NCBI RefSeq assembly: GCF_965363235.1
Contig: NC_134844.1
Span: 16,970,646-17,034,645 of the forward strand
Direction: 5' to 3'
Length of the DNA stretch: 64,000 bases
Source: Mytilus galloprovincialis
Taxonomy: Eukaryota > Mollusca > Bivalvia > Mytilida > Mytilidae
In this document: one piece after another, positions 1 through 10,904 of the stretch
How the letters are laid out: each line of letters opens with the position of its first letter
Numbering within the stretch: the first letter of the stretch is position 1
The notes under the pieces: generated by a model
The model's input: only the letters and a program-made list of their open reading frames with translations
Database searches by the model: none
What the model was told of the DNA's origin: nothing
Translations under genes and position numbers: made by a program

Positions 1-202
1 GTTCGTAGACCACATTCATGCTGTGTCAGACACCTATGCTGTGTCAACTATCTAATCACTATCCAAATACAGAGCTTGAATGTTGTGTCAATACTTTCCA
101 CAACTGTTCAGACCTCTGCGGTCGTATCAAGCGGCGCCCTGCTGAGCACTTAAATTTTAATATAAAAACCTTATAGTTATTTTATTCACTTGTAGAATTA
201 AA

Positions 203-3191
203 ATGTATTCACCATTAGTGACAATTGTTCTAGCAACTGTTGTTATAGTTGTCCAAAACCATGATTGTAAAGACTATGTCCTGTCATCATCAGACCAGTC
301 TATGATAGATATGATGAAACATTACCTGCATACGTCAAGGAAAGAAGAATATTCAAATCATGCAGGCAAACCATCTGATACAGGTAATAATGTTTTGTCC
401 CAAGCTTGACATATTTGAGATTTGATTTTTAGTTTGAGGTACAACAGAAATACATAAAACCGAAACGGCAGTTTGGCAACAAATTCTAGGCGACGAATAT
501 ACTTTTTGTTGATCAAAAAGTCAAATTATCAATTGCAAATATCCTTAAAAACAAAAAACAAAAAAAATTTGCAGTGGCTTCCAAAAACAAATTGTAAATT
601 TTGGTGCAAATAATTAGGTCATCAGAAGAGATTCAAACACAACATATTGAACGCACATACGAATACGAAGAACAATTACCTTTTTGAATTAATTTTGCTG
701 GAGTTCAACATTAAATTGTCTTTTTTCGAAAATTGATGTGTTAGTTTTTACAGATAACTGATGTGTTTATATTTTTCCTTTTCCATAGGAGTGACATACG
801 TGCGTTGGGGTAAGAAAAATTGTCCAAAAGAAGCGAATATTGTGTATACAGGTAATGAAACTTATATCCTAATATATTTGATTCGCATTAGCAAAAAAAC
901 AAAAAAATATTGAGCAATAATATTTAGTTCATTTTTAATCTTAAAGTACTTTTGAATGCAAAATATGTCTAATTACTTATATGGAGTAACTTATTTTGTT
1001 TTTACTTAAAAAATACAAATGCAGATATTTGTATTGACACAAACTCATTAACAACAAATGGTTAAGACCTATTACATATATATATAAGTATTTTTATTGA
1101 AAAATACTGTTAATATATAATGATAGAATGGACAGTTACACTCTGATATGAAAGAGGAAGACAGTCTATGTAATAATGCTGAGCTATTGTTAAGCGAAAT
1201 ATATGTTTTTTCATCAGTGTGAATGTTACGCTGTATTCTTAATTTTAACATTAATTTTATTTTATAATATTTCTTATTTTGAGATAAATCTATTACACTG
1301 TAATCTTTCTAGGATTGTTAAGATGTTTTTCACTTTCAATCATTAAAGAATGTTCACTTATGTTCACTGTTATTTATGTCTCCCAAATGATTCTGAGAAT
1401 GGACAGCATCAATCATATGCCAACGACCAGGTATATGGGGTTCGTGTTGTTTATTCTTTAGTTTTCTATGTTGTGTCATGTGTACTATTGTTTTTCTGTT
1501 TGTCTTTTTCATTTTTAGCCATGGCGTTGTCAGTTTGTTTTAGATTTATGAGTTTGACTGTCCCTTTGGTATCTTTCGTCCCTCTTTTATGCGTATTTGG
1601 TATATTGTTGCTCTTATATTTAATTATTTAATGAATCACCACATGGTCTGTGACCTATATTGTAGACTTGATGAAAGAAACTGAGTTCCTGTATATTTGC
1701 TTTTTTTTTTAAATTCCAAGCACTGCTCATAAATCTTTATAAATAGAGATAAAAGATGATTAAACTGCAATCATTCAACACTTCAAGTTACAAATAAAAA
1801 TATTTTATAAGAAAAATGTTAATATATTCATTTCTATGTTAAAGTAGAGTTTGTCAATGATCGAGTTAGAGCTTTATTTGTCTATTTAATATTGCGTTTA
1901 AACATATATGTTTTATTAAGGACAAGTTGCTGGTAATTATAATGGCAACAGAGGAGGTGGTGTGAACTATCTATGTCTCCCAAATGATCCTGAGAATGGA
2001 CAGCATCAATCATATGCCAACGACCAGGTATATGGAGGTGAATATCAACTTAGTTCGTCAATAAAGCCATCGGGTTGGTCAGAAAGCATGGCCGACAAGG
2101 AAGTACCATGTGCTGTATGTTATCAAAAACGAAGATCAACAGTTATGATGATACCAGGTACATGTATGTCAATAAATTAGACAGTGCCCAATTTGAAAGA
2201 ATTTATAATCAATTTGATTGATATAAATATATGAAGATGATCATCATGTGGTATGATTACCAATGAGATAAATGATGTAGAAGTAAGCAAATATAGTTCA
2301 CTGTACACCCTTCAATAAAGAACAAGACCAATACTGCACATCACGCTATAAAATTATAAGGGTCCCGAAAAAAACAATGGTTAGTTTTTTACGTGATCAT
2401 AATTAAACAAAACAAAGCAACTCTGACTTATATATTACTATTATCAAGCGAAAATATTCCAAGAAACTCAACTTATTAAACCAGTTGATCCTTTTTGTCA
2501 TATAGCTTTGGAGGTCTATATCATTTCTTATGTATAAACTTTAATTAAAGATACCAGGATTGAAATGTTGTACTCCAGACACGCGTTTCATCTCCAAAGT
2601 ACTCATCAATAGAACTGTCTAAAAAAGTAAAATAACAAAACACTGGACTCCGAAAAAAAAAAATCCAAACGGAAAGTCAACTATCAATGACATAATCAAA
2701 ACATCAAACACATCAAACGAATGGATAACAGATGTCATTTCCCGATTTGGTACAATCATGTTCGTATGTGGAAAATGGTGAATAAACTTTTAGCATTTCT
2801 TTAATGTATTTTATAAAATTTGCAATTGGTTGTATCTAGTTATGAAAATAATTGCACGCATAAAAACCTTAAACACATGATCTGACCACGTTTTTTCTCC
2901 TATTTGTTTTTGATACTTATCTCTTATATTATTCTTATTGGAATATTTTAGGTCGAAAGACTTGTTATAAAGGTTGGACCTCAGCATATCATGGTTATCT
3001 GATGAGTGAGCACAAGAGCCATTATAAAAAAAGACTACGCATGCGTCGACAGGAATGCAGAACCGTTGGACAATCAGAATGGAAATGACAATGGAGCTTT
3101 GTTTTATGCTCTCCGAACCAAATGTGGTAGTTTAAGATGTCCACCGTATACCAATGAAGCCGATGTGCTTTGTGTCGTTTGTACAAAGTAA
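203..3191 (+). CDS. Secreted short-chain-collagen-C4-like protein, four exons
   Basis: Exons read by eye: 203-383, 789-851, 1921-2157 and 2952-3191; every junction is phase 1 with GT/AG ends. Exon 1 gives a hydrophobic signal peptide (MYSPLVTIVLATVVIVV) and a short linker. Exon 2 encodes GVTYVRWGKKNCP, the opening of the domain found C-terminally in sponge short-chain collagen C4 and in many bivalve secreted proteins. Exon 3 carries NYLCLPNDPENG, VPCAVC and STVMMIPG; exon 4 carries CYKGWTSAYHGYLM, CGSLRCPPY and the terminal CVVCTK. Paired cysteines suggest a disulphide-rich extracellular fold; molecular function is not known. No collagen Gly-X-Y tract is present. The predicted length is about 239 residues. 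Exon 4 changes frame in an A7 run near 3030: GYLMSEHKSHYKK is read upstream and DYACVDRNAEP one frame over. Both halves stay family-like, so this is either a homopolymer sequencing error or a recent null allele. A poly(A) signal follows at once. Confidence 0.8.
1375..1440 (+). pseudogene. Partial duplicate of exon 3 of the C4-like gene
   Basis: About 66 bp match the interior of exon 3 (from about 1970) almost exactly and repeat LCLPNDSENGQHQSYANDQVYG with one Pro-to-Ser change. Neither the exon start with its acceptor nor the exon end with its donor is duplicated, so it cannot act as a clean alternative exon. It lies in intron 2, about 550 bp before the real exon, and is joined directly to a PLE 3' tail. 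Confidence 0.75.
1437..1588 (+). mobile_element. 3'-tail fragment of Penelope-like element (tail type 1)
   Basis: About 150 bp match, in reverse complement, the 3' ends of the PLE copies at 23583 and 34988, including GCCATGGCGTTGTCAG and the terminal GGTATCTTTCGTCCCTC. It is a strongly 5'-truncated copy, as target-primed reverse transcription often leaves. Its 5' end abuts the exon-3 fragment, where GGGGTTCGTG could be shared microhomology. Confidence 0.75.
2545..2640 (-). repeat. Degenerate retrozyme (hammerhead repeat) fragment
   Basis: Contains GATACCAGGATT, CCAGACACGCGTTTC and ACTCATCAAT, the order found in the intact hammerhead repeats at 14994 and 57163. On the minus strand the core reads TTGATGAG in place of CTGATGAG, so the ribozyme should be inactive. 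Homology outside the core is short. Confidence 0.55.
2640..2790 (+). repeat. Dispersed repeat family A fragment
   Basis: Shares ACTCCGAAAA, CGGAAAGTC, ACATCAAACGAATGGATAAC and GTGGAAAATGGTG with copies near 20540, 21740, 22390, 22820, 33330 and 59970. Family A lacks an ORF. Related sequence occurs in the 3' UTR of the naiad elements, so these may be old PLE-derived tails. Confidence 0.6.
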
Positions 3192-3207
3192 AAAAAAAGT
3201 TATAACA

Positions 3208-3213
3208 AATAAA
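3208..3213 (+). promoter_or_regulatory. Poly(A) signal AATAAA of the C4-like gene
   Basis: AATAAA lies 17 nt after the TAA of the last exon, in an AT-rich context. It supports 3191 as the real stop and therefore the exon-4 reading after the A-run. Confidence 0.6.
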
Positions 3214-3294
3214 TTTGATTTGAATGACTTCCCGTTATCAATTATCAATTTATCAGAAGGTTGTCGTTTCTTATTAAATCTATTAGTTTCGTAA

Positions 3295-3600
3295 TCAATA
3301 AAAGCAACAGTAGTATACCAGTCATAAATAGATTAAGAGAAAACAAATGCGGGTTACAAACTCAATCCAATTGAAACTCATTAACTATAAGATGACTTAA
3401 GTGCAAGAAAACAAACGGCAACATTATAAGAACAAACGATGGGATGAACTGGTTCTATGGTTAGCAATACCACCCGCTTATGTGATAATGTTAAAATAGA
3501 TATTGCTAAAATGACTACATTCGTCACAGAAATACAGCTCACACACATGCAAGAAACACTACATTGAAGAACCTCAGTGTTTAATAAAAAATGCACTGAA
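3295..3600 (-). repeat. Old naiad-like PLE 3'-tail fragment
   Basis: GCAACAGTAGTATACC followed by a GTCATAAAT-like segment and GCGGGTTACAAACTC resembles the 3' extremity of the naiad copy beginning at 37229. Similarity is clear only over the first 100 bp or so; the rest is too diverged to assign. Confidence 0.4.
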
Positions 3601-3869
3601 AGGTATTGTTAACACATAATAATGTAAATACATATCTAAATTGCTAGTAGTGTCTTTGATATGCATTTTGTGGAAACCTCAACTGGATGACTTATTCTAC
3701 AATAGGATGATCGTCACATCAGTCAGCAATCCTCTTATGATAAAATATTGTATTTCATGTTCTGGTGAAAATCTGTTTTTTCAAAGATACAAAGTGTAGA
3801 ATTTTGTTATTCATTGGTGACGCTCAAATAAAAAAATCAAGTTAAAAGGCCACCCAAAGCCAAAACATT

Positions 3870-4510
3870 ACGACAAAGAGTACCCAAATATGTCAATAAA
3901 ATGTAAAGACATAGGTTTTTTTTACCGCGAAACAATAATGGCCTTAGATGCATACTTTTTTATTAGTTGTTATTGGCTTAGAACTAGCTGCAATAACTGT
4001 AAGTACTCTCTAATCTGTACTGAGTGTCTTTTAGTTTTGTTGAAATGTATAAGTTCCTGGCTATTTCCACCCTGCGTTTTTGTTGGAGGTATTTCTATTT
4101 GTATCCACCTAATGAGTTTAGCCTTTTTCAACTATTTTCATACTTTGTTCTTTTGATGTACTGTTACACCACTCTCGCAGGTTAGAGGAGAGTTTTACAT
4201 CCGCTAACATGTTTCACAGTCCCATTTTGAGTGGGCACGTCTCAAGCAAGAAGCCTGTAATTCAGTAGTTGTTTGTTATTGTTTTACATATTTGTTTTTC
4301 GTTCATTATTTTGTACATAAATTAGGCCGTTAGTTTTCTCTTTTCTATGGGTTCTCATTTGTAATTTCGGGCCTTTTATAGTAGACTATAAGGTATAGGC
4401 TAAACTCATTGTTGAAGGGTATACAGTACCTATAGTTATTAATTTCTGTGTCATTTGGTCTCTTGTGGAAAGTTGTCTCATAGACAAGCATACTACATCT
4501 TTTTATATTA
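3870..4510 (+). repeat. Dispersed repeat family C, long copy
   Basis: About 640 bp ending in GTCATTTGGTCTCTTGTGG and a TACTACATCTTTTTATATTA tail. The same end recurs at 4620, 8530, 17790, 20340, 49310 and 50550 in both orientations. The 5' part (GTTATTGGCTTAGAACTAGC onward) resembles the copy at 6180. It has no coding ORF. The T-rich 3' end with a constant boundary suggests a retroposed non-autonomous element. Confidence 0.6.
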
Positions 4511-4619
4511 TAATATAAACGCAAGCATTCGACGCATTGAAAGTTTGCAAAAACACGAAGAGTTTATTATTTTCACTAGAATAAACTTGATATATTCTTT
4601 ATCCAATATCATATGCGAG

Positions 4620-4730
4620 AAGGCCGCATGGTGACCTATAGTATGTTGTTAATTTCAGTATCATTTTATCTCTTGTGAAGAGTTGTATAATTGGCAATAA
4701 TATCACATATTCTTTTTTTATATATATATA
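4620..4730 (+). repeat. Family C 3'-end fragment
   Basis: Carries ATGGTGACCTATAGT, a GTATCATTTTATCTCTTGTG variant and TTGGCAATAATATCACAT, ending in a T-rich and AT microsatellite tail. Confidence 0.5.
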
Positions 4731-4734
4731 TTAG

Positions 4735-5139
4735 ATACATTTATCAGAACTTTATGTTTTAAATGGTCAAAATCTTGCAGTTGATTTGGCAATTTGATTG
4801 GAGTTCTTTTGGCAAGTCGTATGTACACGAAGCGTATGTCTGGCGTAGTAGATAACTTAGTCGATATCACACGTTTTAGCTGTTTCATCGACTCGCGTAT
4901 CACATCCAAAATGGTCATTACTCATCTTATATATCATTTCTTTTGGATTTTTTTTCATACAAGATGTCATGTCATCATCTTACCATAAATCAGTCACCTA
5001 CGACATTTTCATAAGAGCACACTCACAACGCTTAGTAGACGCTTTGAAGTATACATTTGGAAAAAAAAAACACTCCATAATATCGTTTCGATCATTAAAA
5101 GTTGAATTTAAAATTTACCAGTATTTAAAAGTGCTGTTA

Positions 5140-5171
<32 letters not shown>

Positions 5172-6180
5172 AGAATTTAAGACTTATCTGCCAAAATGTG
5201 ATTTCTATGCTTGTTTTTTTAGCAAATAGAATGGTATGTGTGTTATTTTTATACTCTACGAAGTTACGACATATCATATCCAGTTAAAAAGCCATTCTTA
5301 AAATTATTAACTTTGGGTAGAAATAGATTTTAGGAGAATTGCAATGGTAAGACATCTAAATCAATTGAAACAATAAATGATAAACAATACCTTTCTTCAA
5401 TATTCAGCAAATCTGGAAAACTACATAAAGAACATTCATTTTAATTTATTGAGATGGTATATAAAGCAACAATAGTAAACAGGTGTTCAAAAGTCATAAA
5501 TCAATTGAGAGAAAACAAGCCCGGGTAACAAACAAACACCGAGGGAAACGCATGAGAGACAATTTTTACAGTGTTTCACATTTGAGACATTATCTGCTAA
5601 CCATTCTGAAGAACATGAAATAACTCTCATTTAGGTTTTTATTTAAAGATTTGATGTTTGTTATACGTCACCTTTTGTATTGTTCCGATTATTCTGCTGA
5701 GAATGGATTATCTGCCTTATTTACAGCTCTAGTTCTGTATTCGTAAATGTATAACCTTACAATACTTCGGAATGAAGTGTGCGGAGCTGAACGTTTTTGA
5801 ATGGAATACTAATAGATAAAACGCACGTCAGATATTTATGAACAAACTTCTGAGAAAAAAATATCATTGAACGAAAAGCTATCACTTGTACCCTAACAAA
5901 GAAAATAGTTTTTCAGTAAAAAATAATGACCACATCTTTTTTAATTCTTTGAGAAAGAGAAATTGTGCTTGTTTTGAGAGGCAGAAGTCCATATCAAAGT
6001 AAAGAGCACTTTACAACGGTACAATGTGTACTTAAACCGATAGCTAAAAAGTATGATTATAGACTATACACGTTCACAGTTCTATAATCTCTCGATACCT
6101 ATATTTTGGAAGTGCACTAAGATATGGTCTTCTCTGACTGTAAACGACGTCTTAACACTAAATGAATTGTATTTAGGATG
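4735..6180. other. Intergenic; simple repeat and one weak PLE-tail match
   Basis: No supportable gene. An uninterrupted A-run covers about 5142-5170. At 5465-5575, CAACAATAGTAAACAGG and ACCGAGGGAAACGCAT match the 3' end of the naiad element (compare 37229-37325), so a short tail fragment is likely there. Small ORFs in this stretch show no codon bias or family match. Confidence 0.5.
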
Positions 6181-6560
6181 TGTACCGGTTAATATTTTAG
6201 TCTTTGACACATGCATGTTCTATTAGTTGTTATTGGTTTGTGACTACCTTTTAGTAATTAAGGTACTCTAAGACCTGTACTATCTGTCTTTTGTGTTTCT
6301 ATAAGGAGCTTTATGTGCTATGTATTGATCTGATCATTTAAGCGCCTTTCATCTGATTTTAATAGTTTGATTTTATGTAGTGTTTCACCACTGTCAAAGG
6401 TGAGAGTGACGGTATAGCCCAAGAAAACATGTTTTATCCCGTCATATTCTGTATGTGCCTGTGTAAGGAGCCGGTAACTGTTGTTGTCATTTGTTGCCGT
6501 GAGTCACATTTAATTTTCGTTTATGGTTTTGTAAATACATCAAGCTCCAATTAGACACCA
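6180..6560 (+). repeat. Diverged copy of family C, 5' part
   Basis: CTATTAGTTGTTATTGG, GTGTTTCACCACTGTC and GGAGCCGGTAACTGTTG parallel the order of motifs in the copy at 3950-4290. Many substitutions and small gaps suggest an older insertion. Confidence 0.5.
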
Positions 6561-6649
6561 GTATAATTGCATAGACATGATTTATTATGACATGTTTTGC
6601 ATCAAGTATGTTATAAAAAAATTGTTACATCTTCCTCTGTTTTAGGTCA

Positions 6650-7032
6650 AAGTAAAAAATTAAAATAGAGGCGAAAGATATCAAAAGGACAGTCAAATCA
6701 TAAATCAAAAATAAACTGACAACGCCATGGCTAAAAATAAAAAAGAAAAACATACAAGTAATAGTACACACGACACAACATAGAAAAGTAGACTAAGCAA
6801 CCGAAACCCACCAAAAACTGAGGTTGATCTCAGGTGCTCCGGAAGGGTAAGCAGATCCTGCTCCACATGTGGAACCCGTCGTGTTGCTTATGTTATTACA
6901 AACTCAGTAAACAGTCTTATTCGGTAGGTCACATTCATGAAACGGAAGGGGATTGTAGTTACTACGTAAGGAAAATATCCGATATCATCTGTGAAACGGT
7001 TATCCATAACGGTCAATCATCAAAATTACGCT
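6650..7032 (-). mobile_element. 3'-tail fragment of Penelope-like element (tail type 1)
   Basis: Matches the 3' end of the PLE copies at 23583 and 34988 from the terminal GCGAAAGATATCAAAAGGAC through GACAACGCCATGGCTAAA and CAGGTGCTCCGGAAGG to CATAACGGTCAAT. It stops just before the RT coding region begins, so only the last 380 bp or so of the element inserted. Confidence 0.75.
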
Positions 7033-7039
7033 AAATTAA

Positions 7040-8260
7040 ATAAAATTAAAGCAACACTTATTCAATCATATACAGCCAGAGCAATCTTCTAACTATGATA
7101 AGCTAGATATTCAAAAGCCAAGAATGTATGAGTGCGTGAACACGTGAAAAAAAGCAACAGAAGCCTTAAAATAATAGTCATATAAAGTCAACTAAGGCTG
7201 AACGTTAGTTTAGCTGATAGATTTATAAACAAATAATAATAGAAAGTTCTACATCAGATTAAAGAGATCCGTTTACCTTTTTGGTTCAACATGTGCTTTT
7301 AACGGTATTGTAGTATTTAAGATAATAAGCTTGTATCTTGTTTAGAAACGAGAATGTAGTAAATGAAGAGCCAAGTCAGGTACATGACAGTTATTATCTA
7401 TTTGTTTGATGGGATTGAGCTTTTTATATTAACATTGGAATATGCAACTATGGACTATGCATTGAAAAGGTTGAGGTTGATAAACTTGTAATATTCAGTG
7501 CAACATGTCGAATTGTATAATTGTTTTGAAAATAACCATGGATATGCTTTATTTTGAAAATTGCACCTTTTTAATAAATGATATCGTCACCAATAATTCC
7601 TAGAATTTAAAATAAAGTCTATGTTGGTCTGTATTTAATAACATTATCCTTGCAGTTTGTATGTTTTTATGGTTAGTATTTATGTTTGTGTGTTTATAAG
7701 TGGAACAAATATTGAATCTTAAATCATATTAAGTCATCATACTAAATCAATTGATGTAAACAGTCTGAACTGATGAAATGAACAAATGCAACAACCATGT
7801 CTTCCAATTTTGAGTCAAGGTGGATATTTGTTACGGTATTTCATTGGTCAAGAGCACAGTGTTGTTAAATCTTTGTATCGGTCACCAATGTACCTGTAAG
7901 TAGTTAATAAGATGTAAACAAGCATAGATTAAACTTTTAAAAGACATGAAAACATTGCTGAAGTACAATTTTACAAAAACAGTACCTAAAATATTATCTA
8001 TACAATTAAACGAGAAGACCTCATTTTGGGTGTCGCTTCTCTTCTTTCCACAATAAATTAATCAACACGCCTCTGTGTCCTATAGGTACAGTGCATAGTC
8101 GCATTTGTCATCCATTCACATGATTATTCAGATTGAGTTATTTTGGGAGAAAAACGAGAAAAAGGGTATCCGGATATTGTTCCGTCATTGGACAAAATTT
8201 TAAGTCAGATTATACTTCCGGTTTGCGTTTTTCTGTATACTTTGAACATACATATACTAC
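7040..8260. other. Intergenic, no gene recognised
   Basis: At 7370-7430 a minus-oriented scrap of family A (GACAGTTATTATCTATTTG and GATTGAGCTTTT) can be seen. The remainder is AT-rich with no convincing exon, RNA gene or element boundary. Confidence 0.4.
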
Positions 8261-8261
8261 G

Positions 8262-8424
8262 AATAAAGTGTATTTTCAGAATTTTATCTGCTATCATTTT
8301 CAAGTTTACTATCCACGGTGGTCACAGAGTTTATTAAATAGAGAGGGTCTGTATACTATATCAATGACCACCATGGATCGATTAGAAAACTTACTAAGTT
8401 AGAATTGAAAGTAAATACACTTTA
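8262..8424. repeat. Palindromic hairpin element
   Basis: AAGTGTATTTTCAG near the left end and GTAAATACACTTT near the right end are inverted, as are ATCCACGGTGGTCA (8311) and TGACCACCATGGAT (8363). The whole segment could fold into one hairpin with about 60-bp imperfect arms. It may be a foldback MITE; no target duplication was identified. Confidence 0.5.
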
Positions 8425-8529
8425 TTTATATATAGATACAGATAAGCGCTAAAATTATTCATGTGCACTTTTGATACCTTTTCTGAAATTCTCCAGTCAT
8501 TAAATCTTTTTTCAAAATTCATTGATTAC

Positions 8530-8810
8530 AAAAAAAAGAAGATGTGGTATGATTGCCATGTTGACAACTCTCCACAAGAGACCAAAATGACACAGAAATT
8601 AACAACTATAGGTCATCGTACGGCCTTCAACAACGAGCAAAGACCATACCGCATACTCAGCTTTAAAAGGCACCGAAATGACAATGTAAAACAATTCAAA
8701 CGAGAAAACTAGCGGCCTTATTTATGTACAAAAAATGAACGAAAAACAAATATGTAACACATAAACAAACGACAACCACTGAATTACAGGCTCCTTACTT
8801 AAATGTTCAT
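8530..8810 (-). repeat. Dispersed repeat family C copy
   Basis: Reverse complement of the family at 4190-4510: GATGTGGTATGATTGCCATG at the terminus, then CAAGAGACCAAAATGACAC and GCGGCCTTATTTATGTAC. Similarity to the copy at 4190 is high, so it is relatively young. Confidence 0.65.
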
Positions 8811-8814
8811 AACA

Positions 8815-9418
8815 TACTAAATGTATATTCATATTGAAATTGATAGAAAACCACAAATTGGGAATTTTGGAAATAAAGGAGGAGGGATTAAAAAAAAAAC
8901 ATTTTCCTGTCCCCAATAACCTATGATTTATGATACTTTTGCTGAAATTCTCCTGTTATTCAATATTTCACAAAATTCTTCAAACAACACTTTACATACT
9001 TTAAACTACGCTCTGAATGCCCGCGATTTCGCGGTTGTGTTCTAGTATATAAGTATGCTAGCATTAACCTCAGATGCATAGTAAGTTGTATCATATGGAC
9101 TACTAATATATCATCCATGGAAATGTCGGAAGTATGATTAACCTCTTGTCTTGAACATTTAGCAACCAACTCATGTAATTAACCGGTTATACATCATGTA
9201 TGTCTTGTCATTTTGATGACCATCAGTCAAGGTCGAATATTGAATTCACATCAAAATGTTTCTGTATTTATGTTTTAAAGATGGTTTTGAATGTTAATGA
9301 GCATGTACATTGTTCATACTATCAACAGAGTACTTTGTTCTTCATAAATAATGTACATCAAATATTGATATTTTACATAAAAAGTGTTTTACCCCCTAAT
9401 TTATAATGTGTAACTTAC
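8815..9418. other. Intergenic or intronic, no exon assigned
   Basis: Contains the palindrome CCGCGATTTCGCGG at 9021-9034, strikingly GC-rich for this window. This stretch should be intron of the minus-strand gene whose first exon ends at 9419, but no following exon could be fixed by splice signals and phase. Confidence 0.4.
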
Positions 9419-9566
9419 CTGCTGTTCTGGAAGGGGTAGTATAACTAAATCCTCTCTCCTCAGGCAACTTTTGACATACCAATCGACAACAAAAGCAAAC
9501 AAGAATAACACATACAATCACTATTGTCAAAAATGTAATTATTAAGGCTTCTAACCATGGCTCCAT
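9419..9566 (-). CDS. First coding exon of a small single-pass membrane protein
   Basis: On the minus strand an ATG opens MEPWLEALIITFLTIVIVCV and continues open for 49 codons to a strong donor (CAG|GTAAGT, GT at 9417-9418). Residues 8-25 form an uninterrupted hydrophobic span. Cysteines 24, 26, 27 and 31 sit at its cytoplasmic edge, where palmitoylation is common, and a short basic/polar stretch (QKLPEERGF) follows. The very short N-terminus has no cleavable signal and suggests a type III or tail-like single-pass topology. The following exons lie below 9419 and were not found, so family and role are unknown. The ATG context and donor make a real exon likely. Confidence 0.55.
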
Positions 9567-9569
9567 CTG

Positions 9570-10330
9570 CTTGTATCAACATATGTACATGCTATTGTTG
9601 TTCACACATCTAAATGCGACATTTTATACGCCATACGACGTCACGAATTAGCACCTTTGTGGAATCAAAAATACATTAACAAAAACTACCGACCTCTAAG
9701 GGAAATTCAACGAGATGTCTATAAAGCTGAGAAAATCAAACATTATACTACTGTGTTTAAGGTAGATGGGGTGTCTAAATTATAATCCATAAATATTTTT
9801 AATAATTTTTCAAAATGTAGTTTATATCATGCTTTTTAAAAACAAATGGGTCACCGGGCTTATTTTCACGCTACACGATGTTCAAAATTGACAAAATTTG
9901 TATAGATTATGTATGGAAAACCCAATTTTCTGCAATAAAGCGTAATCTACACCACAGAAGTTTGAGATAACATAACAGAAGATGGCTTTAATAGTATGCT
10001 TTCAGTTAAGAAAAAGAAACAATGGGGTCAACTGACCCGTTTTCTTGCTACATTATAAAATAGGTAAATTCCTAACACATTCTATTGTAAAAGTACCTTA
10101 ATCTAAATTATCTGCCCTTGCAATTGAGTTGCCTCCCCTTACGTGGCAAAGTTGGCAAAAAATTGATCAAACAAAAGTTTTCTGTTTTTTGTAAAATACA
10201 ACCATCAATATGATAAAACATGTCATTTTCTATATTGAGGTGTAAGTTTTCACACATGCATTACCTACTACTCTATAAATTTGCACATTCTGCTAAAGAT
10301 CTAGACATTGTTTTCTGGTATTTTAAAATC
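9570..10330. other. Upstream region of the membrane-protein exon; no gene
   Basis: AT-rich sequence including GGGTCACCGGGC and GGGGTCAACTGACCCG patches that look like diverged dispersed repeat. No promoter element could be singled out. Confidence 0.35.
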
Positions 10331-10625
10331 CAAGACCTTAACTAAGATAAAATTGAGAAAGGAAATTGGGAATGTGTCAAAGCGACAACAACCCGACCAT
10401 AGAGCAGACAACAGCCGAAGGCCACCAATGGGTCTTCAATGTAGCGAGAAACTCCCGCACCTGGAGGCATCCTTCAGCTGGCTCCTTAAAAAATATGTAT
10501 ACAAATTCAGTGATAATGGACGTCATACTAAACTCCGAATTATACACAAGAAACTAAAATTAAAAACTAGGAGTCCATTTATGGACATTCAATCAGCACC
10601 TAATAAGTAGACAAAATCTATAGTA
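10330..10625 (+). repeat. Dispersed repeat family B copy
   Basis: Carries GGGAATGTGTCAAAGCGAC, CAACCCGACCATAGAGCAG, GGCCACCAATGGGTCTTCAA and ATGGACGTCATACTAAACTC. The same order recurs at 50340 (+) and 45420 (-). No ORF is conserved between copies; the constant leading end suggests a SINE-like or retroposed non-autonomous element. Confidence 0.6.
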
Positions 10626-10729
10626 ATTGTTTACTTTACATAATGATGGCCATAAAAACTGTTGTCGCACAATGTTGACTGTCGTATCATTATTTTGGAC
10701 ATTTTTGATAGTAATTAAATTGAGAATGG

Positions 10730-10900
10730 AAATGGGGAATGTGTCAGAGTTATGATTGTTTTTTTTCACACATCGGTGTCAATACAACGAAATTGTATGC
10801 GACTGTATACCTGTACTAAGTCAGGAATATGACAGTTGTTATCCATTCGTCTGATGTGTTTGAGCTTTTGATTTTCCTAGTTGTTTGGTATTTTTGATAT
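10730..10900 (-). repeat. Dispersed repeat family A fragment
   Basis: CCTGTACTAAGTCAGGAATA, GACAGTTGTTATCCATTCG and TGTTTGAGCTTTTGATTTTC are the reverse complement of family A (compare 22900-22960). Confidence 0.6.
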
Positions 10901-10904
10901 TTTA

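Noticed and set aside
1350-1631. 93-residue ORF with a hydrophobic C-terminal half
   Set aside because: It is the exon-3 fragment read into a PLE tail; the hydrophobic part is non-coding tail.
5142-5170. Long A-run as the tail of a retroposed gene copy
   Set aside because: No coding or known repeat sequence lies directly upstream, so it is treated as a simple repeat.
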